Of a DNA stretch of 64,000 nucleotides, positions 1-8,626 are shown one piece after another. Source of the DNA: Chryseobacterium tagetis (GTDB lineage Bacteria; Bacteroidota; Bacteroidia; Flavobacteriales; Weeksellaceae); NCBI RefSeq assembly GCF_016735585.2, contig NZ_JAERSE020000003.1, forward strand, positions 186,001 to 250,000, read 5' to 3'. Position 1 is the stretch's first letter. Every line of letters begins with the position of its first letter. The translations under genes were made by a program, and so were the position numbers. A model generated the notes under the pieces. That model had not been told where the DNA came from, did no database searches, and worked only from the letters and a program-made list of their open reading frames with translations.

Positions 1-1129
1 ATTTGTTGATGCTGTTTCCGTTCGGATCAAGTTCTCCCTGTCCATTTATAGAAAGGTTTCCTTTCTCATAGAATGCTCCATATCTATAAACAACTCTTGA
101 AAAATAATTTCTGAAGTTGTTGTAATTTGGTAAATACCATCCTCCGACAGAAACTCTATAAGAATCCTGGAACTGTCTTGTTTGTCCAAAATACAAAGTT
201 TCTTCTCCTTTTTTATAATCAACCTGTGCAGAAGTAAACCATTGATTTTCACTTCCGTATCCTACTCCCACAGAAGCTTGTAAAGGCAACAGGTTTTTAG
301 AGTTTGATTGCTTTTGTTCGATAATAGTTTCGTAGCTTTTAGTCTCCATAGAAGCATCTGTATAAAAATAAGTACTATTTTTATAGCTAGTGGTCATATT
401 ACTTGTATTTCCAAAAGTGGCAGTTGCTCCAATGGTTAGCTTCTTATCTGTACTTGTGTTCAGATGTTGGTAATTTGCACCTAAAGTAAAGTTGAAATTT
501 CTGACATTGGTTGTCGTTTCATAACCGTTGTATAATTCTGCATTAGAAGCAGAAAATTCATCCAGATCAGAAAGATTACCGAAATAATAATTGGCTCTTA
601 AACCTAATGAGAATTCCTGAGCAACTTTATAAGCCAAAGCAATCTGGGCCGTATTTAAAGTACCACTTCCTTTAAAGTGATTGGCATAGGTCGCAGTTGT
701 TCCATCTGATAAAGTTTGGGTAGTAGTATTGATAATATCATAGCTTTTTGAGCTGTACGGCTGATAAGACAATCCCATTTTTACTTTAGAAGACAAAGGA
801 AATGCTAAAGAGATATTAGACAGATACGTAGAATGTTTGTTAGACTTTGTACTGTTGTAATCAGTTTTAAAATAATTGTTTTCGTTAGTTGCTTCAAGTT
901 TAATACTTGTAAGTTCAAGATTAGCGTTATTCGCAGGGTTTGCGAAATTGAAGCTGCTGGTGAAATCGCTTACATATGCTGTTGATATACCTCCCATAGA
1001 GGCAGTTTCAATCGTATTATCATATTTTACATCTCCAATTCCATAAGTCGCATAGGGTGAGTTTCCTAGATTCTGCGCCTGTAAGAAGTATCCGACCGAT
1101 ATGAATGATAGTACAAAGATTTTTTTCAT
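1..1129 (-). CDS. Outer-membrane beta-barrel protein, 3' end cut by window
   Basis: The reading frame is open from an ATG at 1127-1129 to the window edge, giving at least 376 codons without a stop. The N-terminus is a typical signal peptide (MKKIFVLSFISVGYFLQAQ), probably cleaved after the AQ at residues 18-19. The rest is rich in alternating aromatic, Ser, Thr and Asn residues with repeated Tyr-rich strand-like segments, as in FadL-like or other Bacteroidota outer-membrane beta-barrels. I infer an outer-membrane location. The exact family and substrate cannot be told. The C-terminus lies outside the window. It is divergent from holB. Confidence 0.8.
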   Translation of the reverse strand, partial: MKKIFVLSFISVGYFLQAQNLGNSPYATYGIGDVKYDNTIETASMGGISTAYVSDFTSSFNFANPANNANLELTSIKLEATNENNYFKTDYNSTKSNKHSTYLSNISLAFPLSSKVKMGLSYQPYSSKSYDIINTTTQTLSDGTTATYANHFKGSGTLNTAQIALAYKVAQEFSLGLRANYYFGNLSDLDEFSASNAELYNGYETTTNVRNFNFTLGANYQHLNTSTDKKLTIGATATFGNTSNMTTSYKNSTYFYTDASMETKSYETIIEQKQSNSKNLLPLQASVGVGYGSENQWFTSAQVDYKKGEETLYFGQTRQFQDSYRVSVGGWYLPNYNNFRNYFSRVVYRYGAFYEKGNLSINGQGELDPNGNSINK

Positions 1130-1352
1130 TCTATATTTTTAAAACAATGCGCAAATATCTTAAATATTAATGAATTGTAAAAATTATAAGAGGTTAAAGT
1201 TTGTTAAGGGCGATGAGTAGTGCTAATCAGGGGAATTATAAGACTGTAATTCACTTTCAAGTCAATTATTTCAATTTTTTTTAAAAATAAAATTGATCAT
1301 TGGTGGTTGACTTTTACCATGTATAATATACATTGGAAAATTAAAAATTCTT

Positions 1353-1360
1353 TATATTTG
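1353..1360 (+). promoter_or_regulatory. Predicted promoter -7 element of holB
   Basis: TATATTTG matches the Bacteroidota -7 consensus TAnnTTTG. A weak -33-like TTGG lies at 1333-1336. Only four bases separate the element from the ATG at 1365, so transcription should begin at or next to the start codon. Confidence 0.5.
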
Positions 1361-1364
1361 AACC

Positions 1365-2483
1365 ATGAATTGGGAGAACATTGCCGGACAAGGAAATCTG
1401 AAAAAACTTCTTAGAGACAGTATTGCTGAAAACAGAGTAAGCCACGCCCAGCTTTTCGTAGGAAAAGAAGGATATGGTACGTTGCCAATGGTTTTAGCAT
1501 ACGCAAAAGAAGTTTTGAGCCGGGAAAATGAACACGCGGCTTCAAAAGTGGAGCATCTGAATCATCTCGATTTACATTTCAGTTTCCCCGTTTTTACGGA
1601 TAACAAAAATTCTTTAAGCAAGAATAAATTTGAAGAATTCCGTGAAATGATTCTTGCTTCTCCTTATTCAAGCTATGATGACTGGACTGCTTTTCTGGAG
1701 TCTGAAAATAAACAGTTGTTTATCTCTGCAGATGAAGTAGACGACCAAAATCAAAAATTTTCCCTTAAAAGCTTTGAAGGCGGAACAAAAATTTTGATTG
1801 TTTGGAGAGCCGATAAAATGAATATCGCTGCCTCCAATAAATTTCTGAAATTTTTAGAAGAACCTCCTGCAAAAACAATTATTTTACTCACAGCAGAATC
1901 TTCCAATGATATTCTTCCTACCATTCTTTCAAGAACACAAATTGTTGAAGTTCCAAGAATTAATGATGAAGATATTCAGGAATATTTTAAAACTAATTTC
2001 AATGTTTCTGATGAAAAAGTAAAAGAGATCGTTCATGAAGCTCAGGGAGATTTGAATGATGCTTTAAAGCTTTTAAAATCGGAAAATAAGAATGAAGAGT
2101 TTGAAAAACTTTTTGTACAATGGGTTCGTGATGCTTTTATGGTAAAAAAGAAGCCCGAATTTTTGAAAAGCATTATTATATGGGCAAGAGAAATTGCCGG
2201 TTGGAACCGTGAAAAGCAAAAGAACTTTTTAAATTACTGTTCAGAGATTTTCAGGCTGGCCTTGCTGCAGAATTATCAATCCGAGGATCTGGTTTATAAA
2301 AAGATCGATGCAAACGGTTTTAACTGGAAAGGATTTTCAAAATTCATCAGTGGAGCAAATATTGAAAGCATCTTGGAAGAAATCAATACTGCAGATCTGC
2401 ATCTTACCCGAAACGGAAATCCTAAAATTGTCTGGACCGATTTAGGGATAAAATTATCAAGATATATCCATAAGAATTCATAA
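1365..2483 (+). CDS. holB: DNA polymerase III subunit delta' (clamp loader)
   Basis: This 372-residue AAA+ protein is the non-catalytic clamp-loader subunit that helps load the beta sliding clamp during replication. Visible signs are an N-terminal SHAQLF segment, a degenerate P-loop-like GKEGYGT (33-39), a Walker-B-like region ending LEEPP (164-168) and the SRTQ sensor (189-192), the delta' counterpart of the SRC motif. The degenerate P-loop is expected, because delta' normally does not hydrolyse ATP. The zinc-binding cysteines of many delta' proteins are absent. It is monocistronic, and its promoter suggests a leaderless mRNA. Confidence 0.9.
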   Translation: MNWENIAGQGNLKKLLRDSIAENRVSHAQLFVGKEGYGTLPMVLAYAKEVLSRENEHAASKVEHLNHLDLHFSFPVFTDNKNSLSKNKFEEFREMILASPYSSYDDWTAFLESENKQLFISADEVDDQNQKFSLKSFEGGTKILIVWRADKMNIAASNKFLKFLEEPPAKTIILLTAESSNDILPTILSRTQIVEVPRINDEDIQEYFKTNFNVSDEKVKEIVHEAQGDLNDALKLLKSENKNEEFEKLFVQWVRDAFMVKKKPEFLKSIIIWAREIAGWNREKQKNFLNYCSEIFRLALLQNYQSEDLVYKKIDANGFNWKGFSKFISGANIESILEEINTADLHLTRNGNPKIVWTDLGIKLSRYIHKNS

Positions 2484-2648
2484 AATAGTCTTCTTAATGC
2501 AAGAAATTGGAGAAAATTTTACTCTAAAATTGCGAACAAATACAAAATCTATTATCTTTATTTAAATTTTAGATAATCTCCATATTGTTGATTATCAGTA
2601 TTTTAATTTTCTTATTATTAAGAAAAAATTAAATTTAAATTAAAAATC

Positions 2649-2688
2649 AATCAATCGTTTGATTTGTAAGAAATCAGTTGTACATTTG
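2649..2688 (+). promoter_or_regulatory. Promoter and TetR-type operator of the efflux operon
   Basis: A -33 TTTG at 2658-2661 and a -7 TACATTTG at 2681-2688 are 19 bp apart. Over the -33 lies a 16-bp near-palindrome, AATCAATCGTTTGATT (2649-2664), in which seven of eight base pairs match. That is the size and symmetry of TetR-family operators. Occupation would block the promoter, so autoregulation by the next gene is the natural reading. The leader is about 20 bases. Confidence 0.6.
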
Positions 2689-2711
2689 CACCCTGAAAAT
2701 AGAACATAGAA

Positions 2712-3338
2712 ATGTTATCAAAAGAAGAAAATATATTGTTTGCTGCCGAAAAACTTTTTGCAGAGTTGGGCTTTGAAGGAACTTCAACCCGCGAGATTGC
2801 AAAAACAGCCAATGTAAATATCTCTATGATTTCCTATTATTTTGGTTCAAAAGAAAAGCTTTATGAAAAATTAGTTGAATACAGGATGAATGAAGGACAA
2901 TTCTTTTCTAAGGATATCCTTGAAAGAACCGATATCAACGAATGGGAAAAAATAGAAAAGATTGTCGACCAGTTTTCAGATAAAGTAAGACATCAGAAAT
3001 GTTTCTACAGAATCATGCAGCGTGAGCAGCTTCACACAAAGAATCCTCAGATGGTAGAGTTTCTGAAGCAAACGAAAATGGGATTCATTGCGATGTATTC
3101 TAAAATTCTGGAAAGCGGATTAGAAAAAGGAATTTTTACAAAAAATCCACCCATCTATCTTTTACATTCTACCGTAAGCGGAACTTTATTTTATGCATCC
3201 AATGCAAAAGAAATGTATAAAGAATTCCTGAATGATACTGAAGATGAAGAGGTTTTCGATAAAAAATACTACACAGAACTTAATAAACATATTAAATATT
3301 TACTAAAAGACCTTTTAGGTTATGAAGAAAATAAATAA
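2712..3338 (+). CDS. TetR/AcrR family repressor of efflux operon
   Basis: This 208-residue regulator has the TetR N-terminal helix-turn-helix (residues about 5-51), including TSTREIAKTANV and the signature YYFGSKEKLY (42-51). The C-terminal two thirds are the variable all-helical ligand and dimerisation domain. It is the first gene of an operon with a TolC-like protein, an EmrA-like adaptor and an EmrB-like pump, and it overlaps the next gene by 17 bases. By family precedent it represses these pump genes until a drug or other ligand binds. The operator upstream supports autoregulation. The ligand is unknown. Confidence 0.88.
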   Translation: MLSKEENILFAAEKLFAELGFEGTSTREIAKTANVNISMISYYFGSKEKLYEKLVEYRMNEGQFFSKDILERTDINEWEKIEKIVDQFSDKVRHQKCFYRIMQREQLHTKNPQMVEFLKQTKMGFIAMYSKILESGLEKGIFTKNPPIYLLHSTVSGTLFYASNAKEMYKEFLNDTEDEEVFDKKYYTELNKHIKYLLKDLLGYEENK

Positions 3339-4644
3339 CTCAGTCCTTGCATTAGCTCTATTCGTAGGGTTTGCAAACGCAAATGCTCAGGAGAAAAAAA
3401 CACTTACTCTTGATGAAGCTGTGCAATTGGGAATCCAGAACAGTAAAAATCTGAAGATTGATGCTGCAAAGATTGAAGAAGCTACAGCAGACCTTTTGGA
3501 AGCGAAAAACAAACAATTACCGGAACTGAAGGTTTCAGGAAGCTATATGTATCTTCCGAATAAACCGAATGTGAATATCAAACTTCCGGGATTGTCTTCA
3601 GAAGGAGGAAGCAGCAGTCCGGAAGTACATCAGGTTCTTTACGGATCAGCTAACCTTAGCGTTCCTATCTACAGCGGAGGAAGAATAAAATACGGAATCC
3701 AGTCTGCAAAGTATTTGGTAGAGGCTTCAAAACTAACGACTGAAAACGACAAAACAGCGATTGCTTATAACGTTGCTCAGGCTTACAATAATTTATTTAA
3801 AGCCAATCAGTCCATTAAAGTTTTAGAAGAAAACCTTACGGCTTCTCAAAAAAGAGATGAAACTTTTCTTAAACTTGAAAATAATGGAGTTATCGCAAGA
3901 AACGACCGTTTAAAGGCAAATCTTCAGACTTCAAATATCGAGTTGCAATTGTTGGAAGCCAGAAATAACTACAATATTGCCAACATCAATATGGATTTAT
4001 TATTAGGTCTTCCTGAAACGACAGAAATTGAAGTAGACCAAAACTATATTGAGGAAGGAGAGGAAGTAAAACCTGTTGACTTTTATGTAAATACTGCTAA
4101 AGAAAACCGTAAAGATCTTCAGGCTTTAGACAAGCAAAGACAGGCCGCAGCTTTGGGAACGAAAGCGGCAAAAGCGGAAAATCTTCCTTCACTTGCATTT
4201 ACAGGAGGATATGTGGCAGCAGATATTCCTAAGTTTTTAACAATTTATAATGCGGTAAACGTTGGAGTTGGGCTTTCTTACAATCTTTCAAATATCTGGA
4301 AAGAAAATTCTGCATATAAGCAATCCAGAGCCAGAGAAATGCAGTTGTCTGCAACTAACGAATTGTTGAATGACAATATTAAGCTTGATGTAAACAGAGA
4401 ATATCAGAATACAGATTACTCTAAAAAGAGAATTCTTGTTTTCGAAAAATCTGCGGAACAGGCTAATGAAAACTACAGAATCACAAAAAATAAATATGAC
4501 AACGGTCTTGCTACCATGACAGAATTATTGGATGCAGATGCCGCTCAGATTGAGGCAAATGTTGGGGTAATCAATGCAAAAGCAGACGCTGCGTTGGCAT
4601 ACAGAAAACTATTACAAACTACAGGAACTTTAACAATTAAATAA
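3322..4644 (+). CDS. TolC family outer-membrane efflux channel
   Basis: This 440-residue protein is the outer-membrane exit duct of a tripartite pump. A signal peptide (1-22, ending ANA before Gln) is followed by two outer-membrane efflux protein repeats. Each has long, Ala-, Lys- and Glu-rich helices and Asn-rich turns, and the second half repeats the theme of the first, as in TolC. It overlaps the tetR end by 17 bases and is followed after 18 bases by the adaptor, so it is translated as part of one operon. The length is normal for the family. Confidence 0.88.
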   Translation: MKKINNSVLALALFVGFANANAQEKKTLTLDEAVQLGIQNSKNLKIDAAKIEEATADLLEAKNKQLPELKVSGSYMYLPNKPNVNIKLPGLSSEGGSSSPEVHQVLYGSANLSVPIYSGGRIKYGIQSAKYLVEASKLTTENDKTAIAYNVAQAYNNLFKANQSIKVLEENLTASQKRDETFLKLENNGVIARNDRLKANLQTSNIELQLLEARNNYNIANINMDLLLGLPETTEIEVDQNYIEEGEEVKPVDFYVNTAKENRKDLQALDKQRQAAALGTKAAKAENLPSLAFTGGYVAADIPKFLTIYNAVNVGVGLSYNLSNIWKENSAYKQSRAREMQLSATNELLNDNIKLDVNREYQNTDYSKKRILVFEKSAEQANENYRITKNKYDNGLATMTELLDADAAQIEANVGVINAKADAALAYRKLLQTTGTLTIK

Positions 4645-4662
4645 TTAAGAACTATACCAACA

Positions 4663-5790
4663 ATGGAAAATAATAATACACAAGCGACTGAACCTAAAAA
4701 GAAAAAGAGTTTAGTTTTCCCAATAATTTTGGCGGTTGTTTTAATCGGAGGGGGAACCTACGGTTATAGAACGTATTCTTACGGGCAAGTTCACGAAGAA
4801 ACTGATGATGCTCAAATTGCTTCAAACTTAGCACCTGTAATTTCTAAAATTTCAGGATATGTAACTGAAGTTAAAGTAAAAGATAACCAATTGGTTAAAA
4901 AAGGAGATACATTGGTTATTTTAGATAACAGAGATCAGAAAATGGCTCTTGAACAGGCTCAGGCAGCTTTGACAACTGCTAAGAGTAATATTTCAAATGC
5001 AGAAGCTACGACTACTGCAACCTCTAAAAACATTAATACTTCAGAAGCGGCGGTAACGACGGCAAATGCACAGATCGAAGCAGCTAAAGTAAATGTTTGG
5101 AAAACCGGTCAGGATTTAAAAAGATACTCAGTATTGGTAAAAGATCACTCAATCACTGAACAGCAATATGAGCAAGCTTTAGCAGCAAAACAATCTGCTG
5201 ACAGACAATTACAGGTTTTAATCGACCAGAGAAATCAGATTGCACAACAAACAAATGTGGCATCTTCTCAAACAGCTGCAAGCTCTCAACAAATCAGTGT
5301 TGCGGGCTCCGTAGCAAAACAAAGAGAAGTTGATGTAGAAAATGCAAAATTAAACTTATCATATACTGTAATTGTGGCTCCTGAAGACGGATACGTTGGA
5401 AAAGTTCCTATTCAGGCAGGACAGTATTTACAGGCAGGTTCTCAGTTATTTGCTTTAGTTAAAAACGACCAGAAATGGGTAGTGGCAAATTTCAAAGAAA
5501 CTCAGGTAGATAAAATGGTAGAAGGTCAGAAAGTGAAAATTGAAATCGATGCTTTCCCTGATAAAGAATTTGAAGGAGTAGTAAGTTCATTCTCTCCTGC
5601 AACAGGTGCTACGTTCTCTATTCTGCCTCCGGATAACGCAAGTGGTAACTTCGTAAAAGTGGTGCAGAGACTTCCTGTAAAAATCGACTTTGTAAATCTT
5701 GATAAGGATATTGCAAAAAGATTGAGAACAGGAATGAACGTGAAAGCAGAAGTTTCTTTGAAGGAGAAAGCAGAAGTTTCGTTGAAATAA
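4663..5790 (+). CDS. HlyD/EmrA family periplasmic adaptor
   Basis: This 375-residue membrane-fusion protein links the inner-membrane pump to the TolC-like channel. It has a basic cytoplasmic tail (13-15 Lys-rich), one membrane anchor (about 18-34), the EmrA-type EETDDAQI sequence (45-52), a biotinyl-lipoyl-like barrel, a long Ala/Gln-rich coiled-coil hairpin (about 85-225) and the returning barrel strand. The extreme C-terminus carries a tandem duplication: KAEVSLKE is followed by KAEVSLK and the stop, from two near-identical 24-bp units. It lies 18 bases behind the tolC-like gene and upstream of the MFS pump. Confidence 0.88.
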   Translation: MENNNTQATEPKKKKSLVFPIILAVVLIGGGTYGYRTYSYGQVHEETDDAQIASNLAPVISKISGYVTEVKVKDNQLVKKGDTLVILDNRDQKMALEQAQAALTTAKSNISNAEATTTATSKNINTSEAAVTTANAQIEAAKVNVWKTGQDLKRYSVLVKDHSITEQQYEQALAAKQSADRQLQVLIDQRNQIAQQTNVASSQTAASSQQISVAGSVAKQREVDVENAKLNLSYTVIVAPEDGYVGKVPIQAGQYLQAGSQLFALVKNDQKWVVANFKETQVDKMVEGQKVKIEIDAFPDKEFEGVVSSFSPATGATFSILPPDNASGNFVKVVQRLPVKIDFVNLDKDIAKRLRTGMNVKAEVSLKEKAEVSLK

Positions 5791-5795
5791 TATAT

Positions 5796-5959
5796 AAGTG
5801 AATTGTCAATTTTGCGGAGGCAGGTCAATGATGAACATGAAATGAAGACGGAAATTGAGATGAAGTTAAGATAGGTTTTATAAGGAGAGGTCAGTTATGC
5901 AGCGTGAAATGAAGTAGTAAAATTGACAACAAAGTAGACTGACCATTGACAATTCACTT
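5796..5959. repeat. MITE-like element with 15-bp perfect terminal inverted repeats
   Basis: AAGTGAATTGTCAAT (5796-5810) is the exact reverse complement of ATTGACAATTCACTT (5945-5959). The 134 bases between hold an imperfect direct repeat (about 5822-5846 and 5888-5913, both ending GTGAAATGAAG or ATGAAATGAAG) and a further inverted pair (TTGTCAATTTT and AAAATTGACAA). No coding capacity is visible. It separates the adaptor from the MFS pump gene inside one operon. It is either a small non-autonomous mobile element or a long structured RNA spacer. Confidence 0.55.
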
Positions 5960-5980
5960 TTTTACATCGTAAAAATAACT

Positions 5981-7555
5981 ATGCAAGATTCATTAGTAGA
6001 ATACGGTGCCCGAAGAGTAATCATTACGATTACAGCGATTCTTTGTGCACTACTTGAAATTGTGGACTCCACGATTGTAAACGTTGCCCTGAACGAAATG
6101 AAGGGTAACCTGGGAGCTACACTTTCTGAAGTAGGTTGGGTAATTACGGCTTATGCTATAGGTAACGTAATTATTGTACCGATGACAAGCTGGCTTTCTC
6201 AGCAGTTCGGGCGAAGAAATTATTTCGCTGCTTCCATTGTCATATTTACCATATTTTCATTCCTATGCGGAAACGCGACGAATATTTGGGAATTGGTATT
6301 TTTCAGATTGATGCAGGGAATCGGAGGGGGAGCTCTCCTAGTAACTTCTCAAACGATCATTACGGAATCTTATCCGATTGAAAAAAGAAGTATGGCTCAG
6401 GCGATTTATGGTTTAGGGGTAATTATTGGCCCTACCTTAGGTCCGCCTCTTGGAGGATATATCGTTGATAATTTCAGCTGGCCATATATTTTCTATATCA
6501 ATATTCCTATCGGGATTGCAGCGACGTTAATGACGCTTCAGTTTGTAAAAAGTCCGAAATACGCTGAAAAACGAAAAGCTTCAGATGTCGACTGGCTGGG
6601 AATTGCTTTATTGGCTATTACTGTTGGATCACTACAGTATATTCTGGAAAGAGGTCATGAAGAAGACTGGTTTGCAAGTGGATGGATTGTACTGTTTACC
6701 GCATCGGCAGTTTTAGGATTTATTTTATTCCTCTGGAGGGAGCTTACGTTCAAATATCCGATTGTGGAATTAAGAGTATTGAAGAACAGCAATCTGAGGA
6801 TCGGTACCATCATGTCCTTTGTATTAGGATTCGGTTTATACGGTTCTACCTTTATCGTTCCGCTGTATACACAGAGTATTTTGGGATGGACAGCACTTCA
6901 GTCAGGAGCTTTGATGATTCCGGCAGCTTTAACTACTGCTTTCATGATGCCGATTATTGGTAGGTTACTGTCAAAAGGTGCCAAACAGCAGATTCTTGTT
7001 TCCTTAGGATTATTCATATTCTTTGTATACAGTTTCTGGGGGTATAAAATCCTTACCCCCGATACCAGTAAAGACGCTTTCTTCTGGATGCTGATTGTAA
7101 GAGGAGCAGGTTTAGGACTTTTATTCATACCAATTACTTCACTATCATTAAGTACGTTGAAAGGTCAGGAAATTGGTCAGGGAGCGGCTTTCACCGGGAT
7201 GATGAGACAGCTTGGAGGATCTTTCGGGATTGCAGCCATTACCACTTTTATTGCCAATGCGAGTCAGAAATACAGGGTAAATTTGATTACCCATTTAGAC
7301 TCAACAGATTTTAATGTGCAACAGCGATTAAAAGGGTTAGAAGCAGGCTTTATAGCGAAAGGGATGACTCCAGATGCGGCAATGAATGCGGCGTATAAAA
7401 TGCTTGATTTATCCGTAACCAAACAGGCAACGGTATTATCTTATATGGATGTTTTCCTTTATTTAGGAGTGATATTCCTGATCTGTATTCCGTTTATCCT
7501 TTTCATTAAAGAAAGAAAAAGTAAAGAAAAAATAGATTTGAGTGGTGTACACTAA
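5981..7555 (+). CDS. DHA2 family MFS multidrug transporter (EmrB-like)
   Basis: This 524-residue inner-membrane pump of the 14-helix drug:proton antiporter family has hydrophobic segments along its whole length. Conserved signatures are the motif-A-like sequence SQQFGRRNYF between helices 2 and 3, the RLMQGIGGGAL region and the GPTLGPPLGGYI stretch (motif C) in helix 5. The C-terminus ends in a basic tail. With the adaptor and TolC-like protein it makes a complete EmrAB-TolC-type pump. The gap to the adaptor (190 bp) is filled by an inverted-repeat element. A strong bidirectional terminator follows. Confidence 0.88.
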   Translation: MQDSLVEYGARRVIITITAILCALLEIVDSTIVNVALNEMKGNLGATLSEVGWVITAYAIGNVIIVPMTSWLSQQFGRRNYFAASIVIFTIFSFLCGNATNIWELVFFRLMQGIGGGALLVTSQTIITESYPIEKRSMAQAIYGLGVIIGPTLGPPLGGYIVDNFSWPYIFYINIPIGIAATLMTLQFVKSPKYAEKRKASDVDWLGIALLAITVGSLQYILERGHEEDWFASGWIVLFTASAVLGFILFLWRELTFKYPIVELRVLKNSNLRIGTIMSFVLGFGLYGSTFIVPLYTQSILGWTALQSGALMIPAALTTAFMMPIIGRLLSKGAKQQILVSLGLFIFFVYSFWGYKILTPDTSKDAFFWMLIVRGAGLGLLFIPITSLSLSTLKGQEIGQGAAFTGMMRQLGGSFGIAAITTFIANASQKYRVNLITHLDSTDFNVQQRLKGLEAGFIAKGMTPDAAMNAAYKMLDLSVTKQATVLSYMDVFLYLGVIFLICIPFILFIKERKSKEKIDLSGVH

Positions 7556-7573
7556 ACCCTATTTTACATAAAT

Positions 7574-7607
7574 AAAAAAACCTCTGAAAATTTCAGAGGT
7601 TTTTTTT
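7574..7607. terminator. Bidirectional rho-independent terminator
   Basis: A-run, stem CCTCTGAAA / TTTCAGAGG, then T-run. It lies between the convergent MFS gene and the vWA lipoprotein gene and can serve both strands. Confidence 0.85.
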
Positions 7608-7647
7608 GTTATCACTAATTGGTTTTATCTAGATAGTAAGAAGCTGA

Positions 7648-8463
7648 TTATTTAAATTTTATTGCCATACTATCATTTGTTTTTTCAATTTGTTTATAAA
7701 TTTTGCTCAATTGCTCATTATTTATTTCAGGAGTCGCTTTTTTATTTGAATGTGCTTCTTGTGAAATCAGCGTATTGAAATCATACTTAGTAAAATCATC
7801 TTTCGTATAAAAAGTCTTAAAAATACCTCCGGTTTCCGAAGAGATCTGTTTAAGCTGGGTACTGTCTATTTCTACTTTGACTTTTGAGAATACAAAATTT
7901 CCATTAAGATCCATTTGAGTAGGAGCCATTACAAAATCTTTCGATGTAAAGAGTATCGTGTTAACTCTTATATTGTTTTTTACAGCATCCTGAATGGGAA
8001 TATCCAATGGGTACGATTTTATATTTTCCTTTCCGTCGGTAAAAAGGATCATAGATTTATGATCAAATGCACTGCTTAAAGAAAAAATACCATTTAATAA
8101 AGGATTGGAAAAATTGGTTCCGGGTCTTAATTTTAACATTCCTAAACTAAGTTTATTGACGGCAGACAATAACTGATTTTTATCCTTGGTCAGTGGACAA
8201 AGAATGTATGAATTACCAGAATAAATAACAATTGAAAAAGCTTGATTTTCTTTTTTATGATCAATAATATTTTTCAAGACCTCTTTCATTACCGTTATTC
8301 TGTCTGGCGCAAAATCTCTAGATACCATACTTATTGAGTTGTCGATTAAGATAGCAATGTTCTGCAGAGGTTGCTCTTTTTTTGTTTCGGGTGCTTTAGC
8401 TTTATTACAGTTGATCAATAAAAAAGCAAGGAGTAAAAAATAATAGTTAAAATTGTTCTTCAT
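7648..8463 (-). CDS. vWA-domain lipoprotein
   Basis: This 271-residue protein starts with a lipoprotein signal whose lipobox ends LLIN-Cys19. A von Willebrand factor A fold follows with the MIDAS metal site: DNSIS (Asp41, Ser43, Ser45), the Thr in RPGTNF and the Asp in FTDGKEN. vWA proteins bind partner proteins through a coordinated Mg2+, and Bacteroidota Bat proteins (aerotolerance) are related. No other bat genes are adjacent, so the partner is unknown. It is monocistronic and convergent with the efflux operon. Confidence 0.75.
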   Translation of the reverse strand: MKNNFNYYFLLLAFLLINCNKAKAPETKKEQPLQNIAILIDNSISMVSRDFAPDRITVMKEVLKNIIDHKKENQAFSIVIYSGNSYILCPLTKDKNQLLSAVNKLSLGMLKLRPGTNFSNPLLNGIFSLSSAFDHKSMILFTDGKENIKSYPLDIPIQDAVKNNIRVNTILFTSKDFVMAPTQMDLNGNFVFSKVKVEIDSTQLKQISSETGGIFKTFYTKDDFTKYDFNTLISQEAHSNKKATPEINNEQLSKIYKQIEKTNDSMAIKFK

Positions 8464-8583
8464 TATATTGATGTTTCCAATCTCCGAAAATAATTATTTT
8501 TTCTGGATAAATACTTGTCGACCCTTATCTTGCCCTTATAATATAAAATTTAACCAAAATATGTAAATGGGTAAATAATCGGT

Positions 8584-8591
8584 TATCTTTG
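8584..8591 (+). promoter_or_regulatory. Predicted -7 element of the EamA permease gene
   Basis: TATCTTTG fits TAnnTTTG. It lies 35 bases before the TTG start codon of the next gene. No clear -33 box is visible. Confidence 0.4.
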
Positions 8592-8626
8592 ACTCTTTTT
8601 TTAAACAATAAAAAATTGAATTTCAC

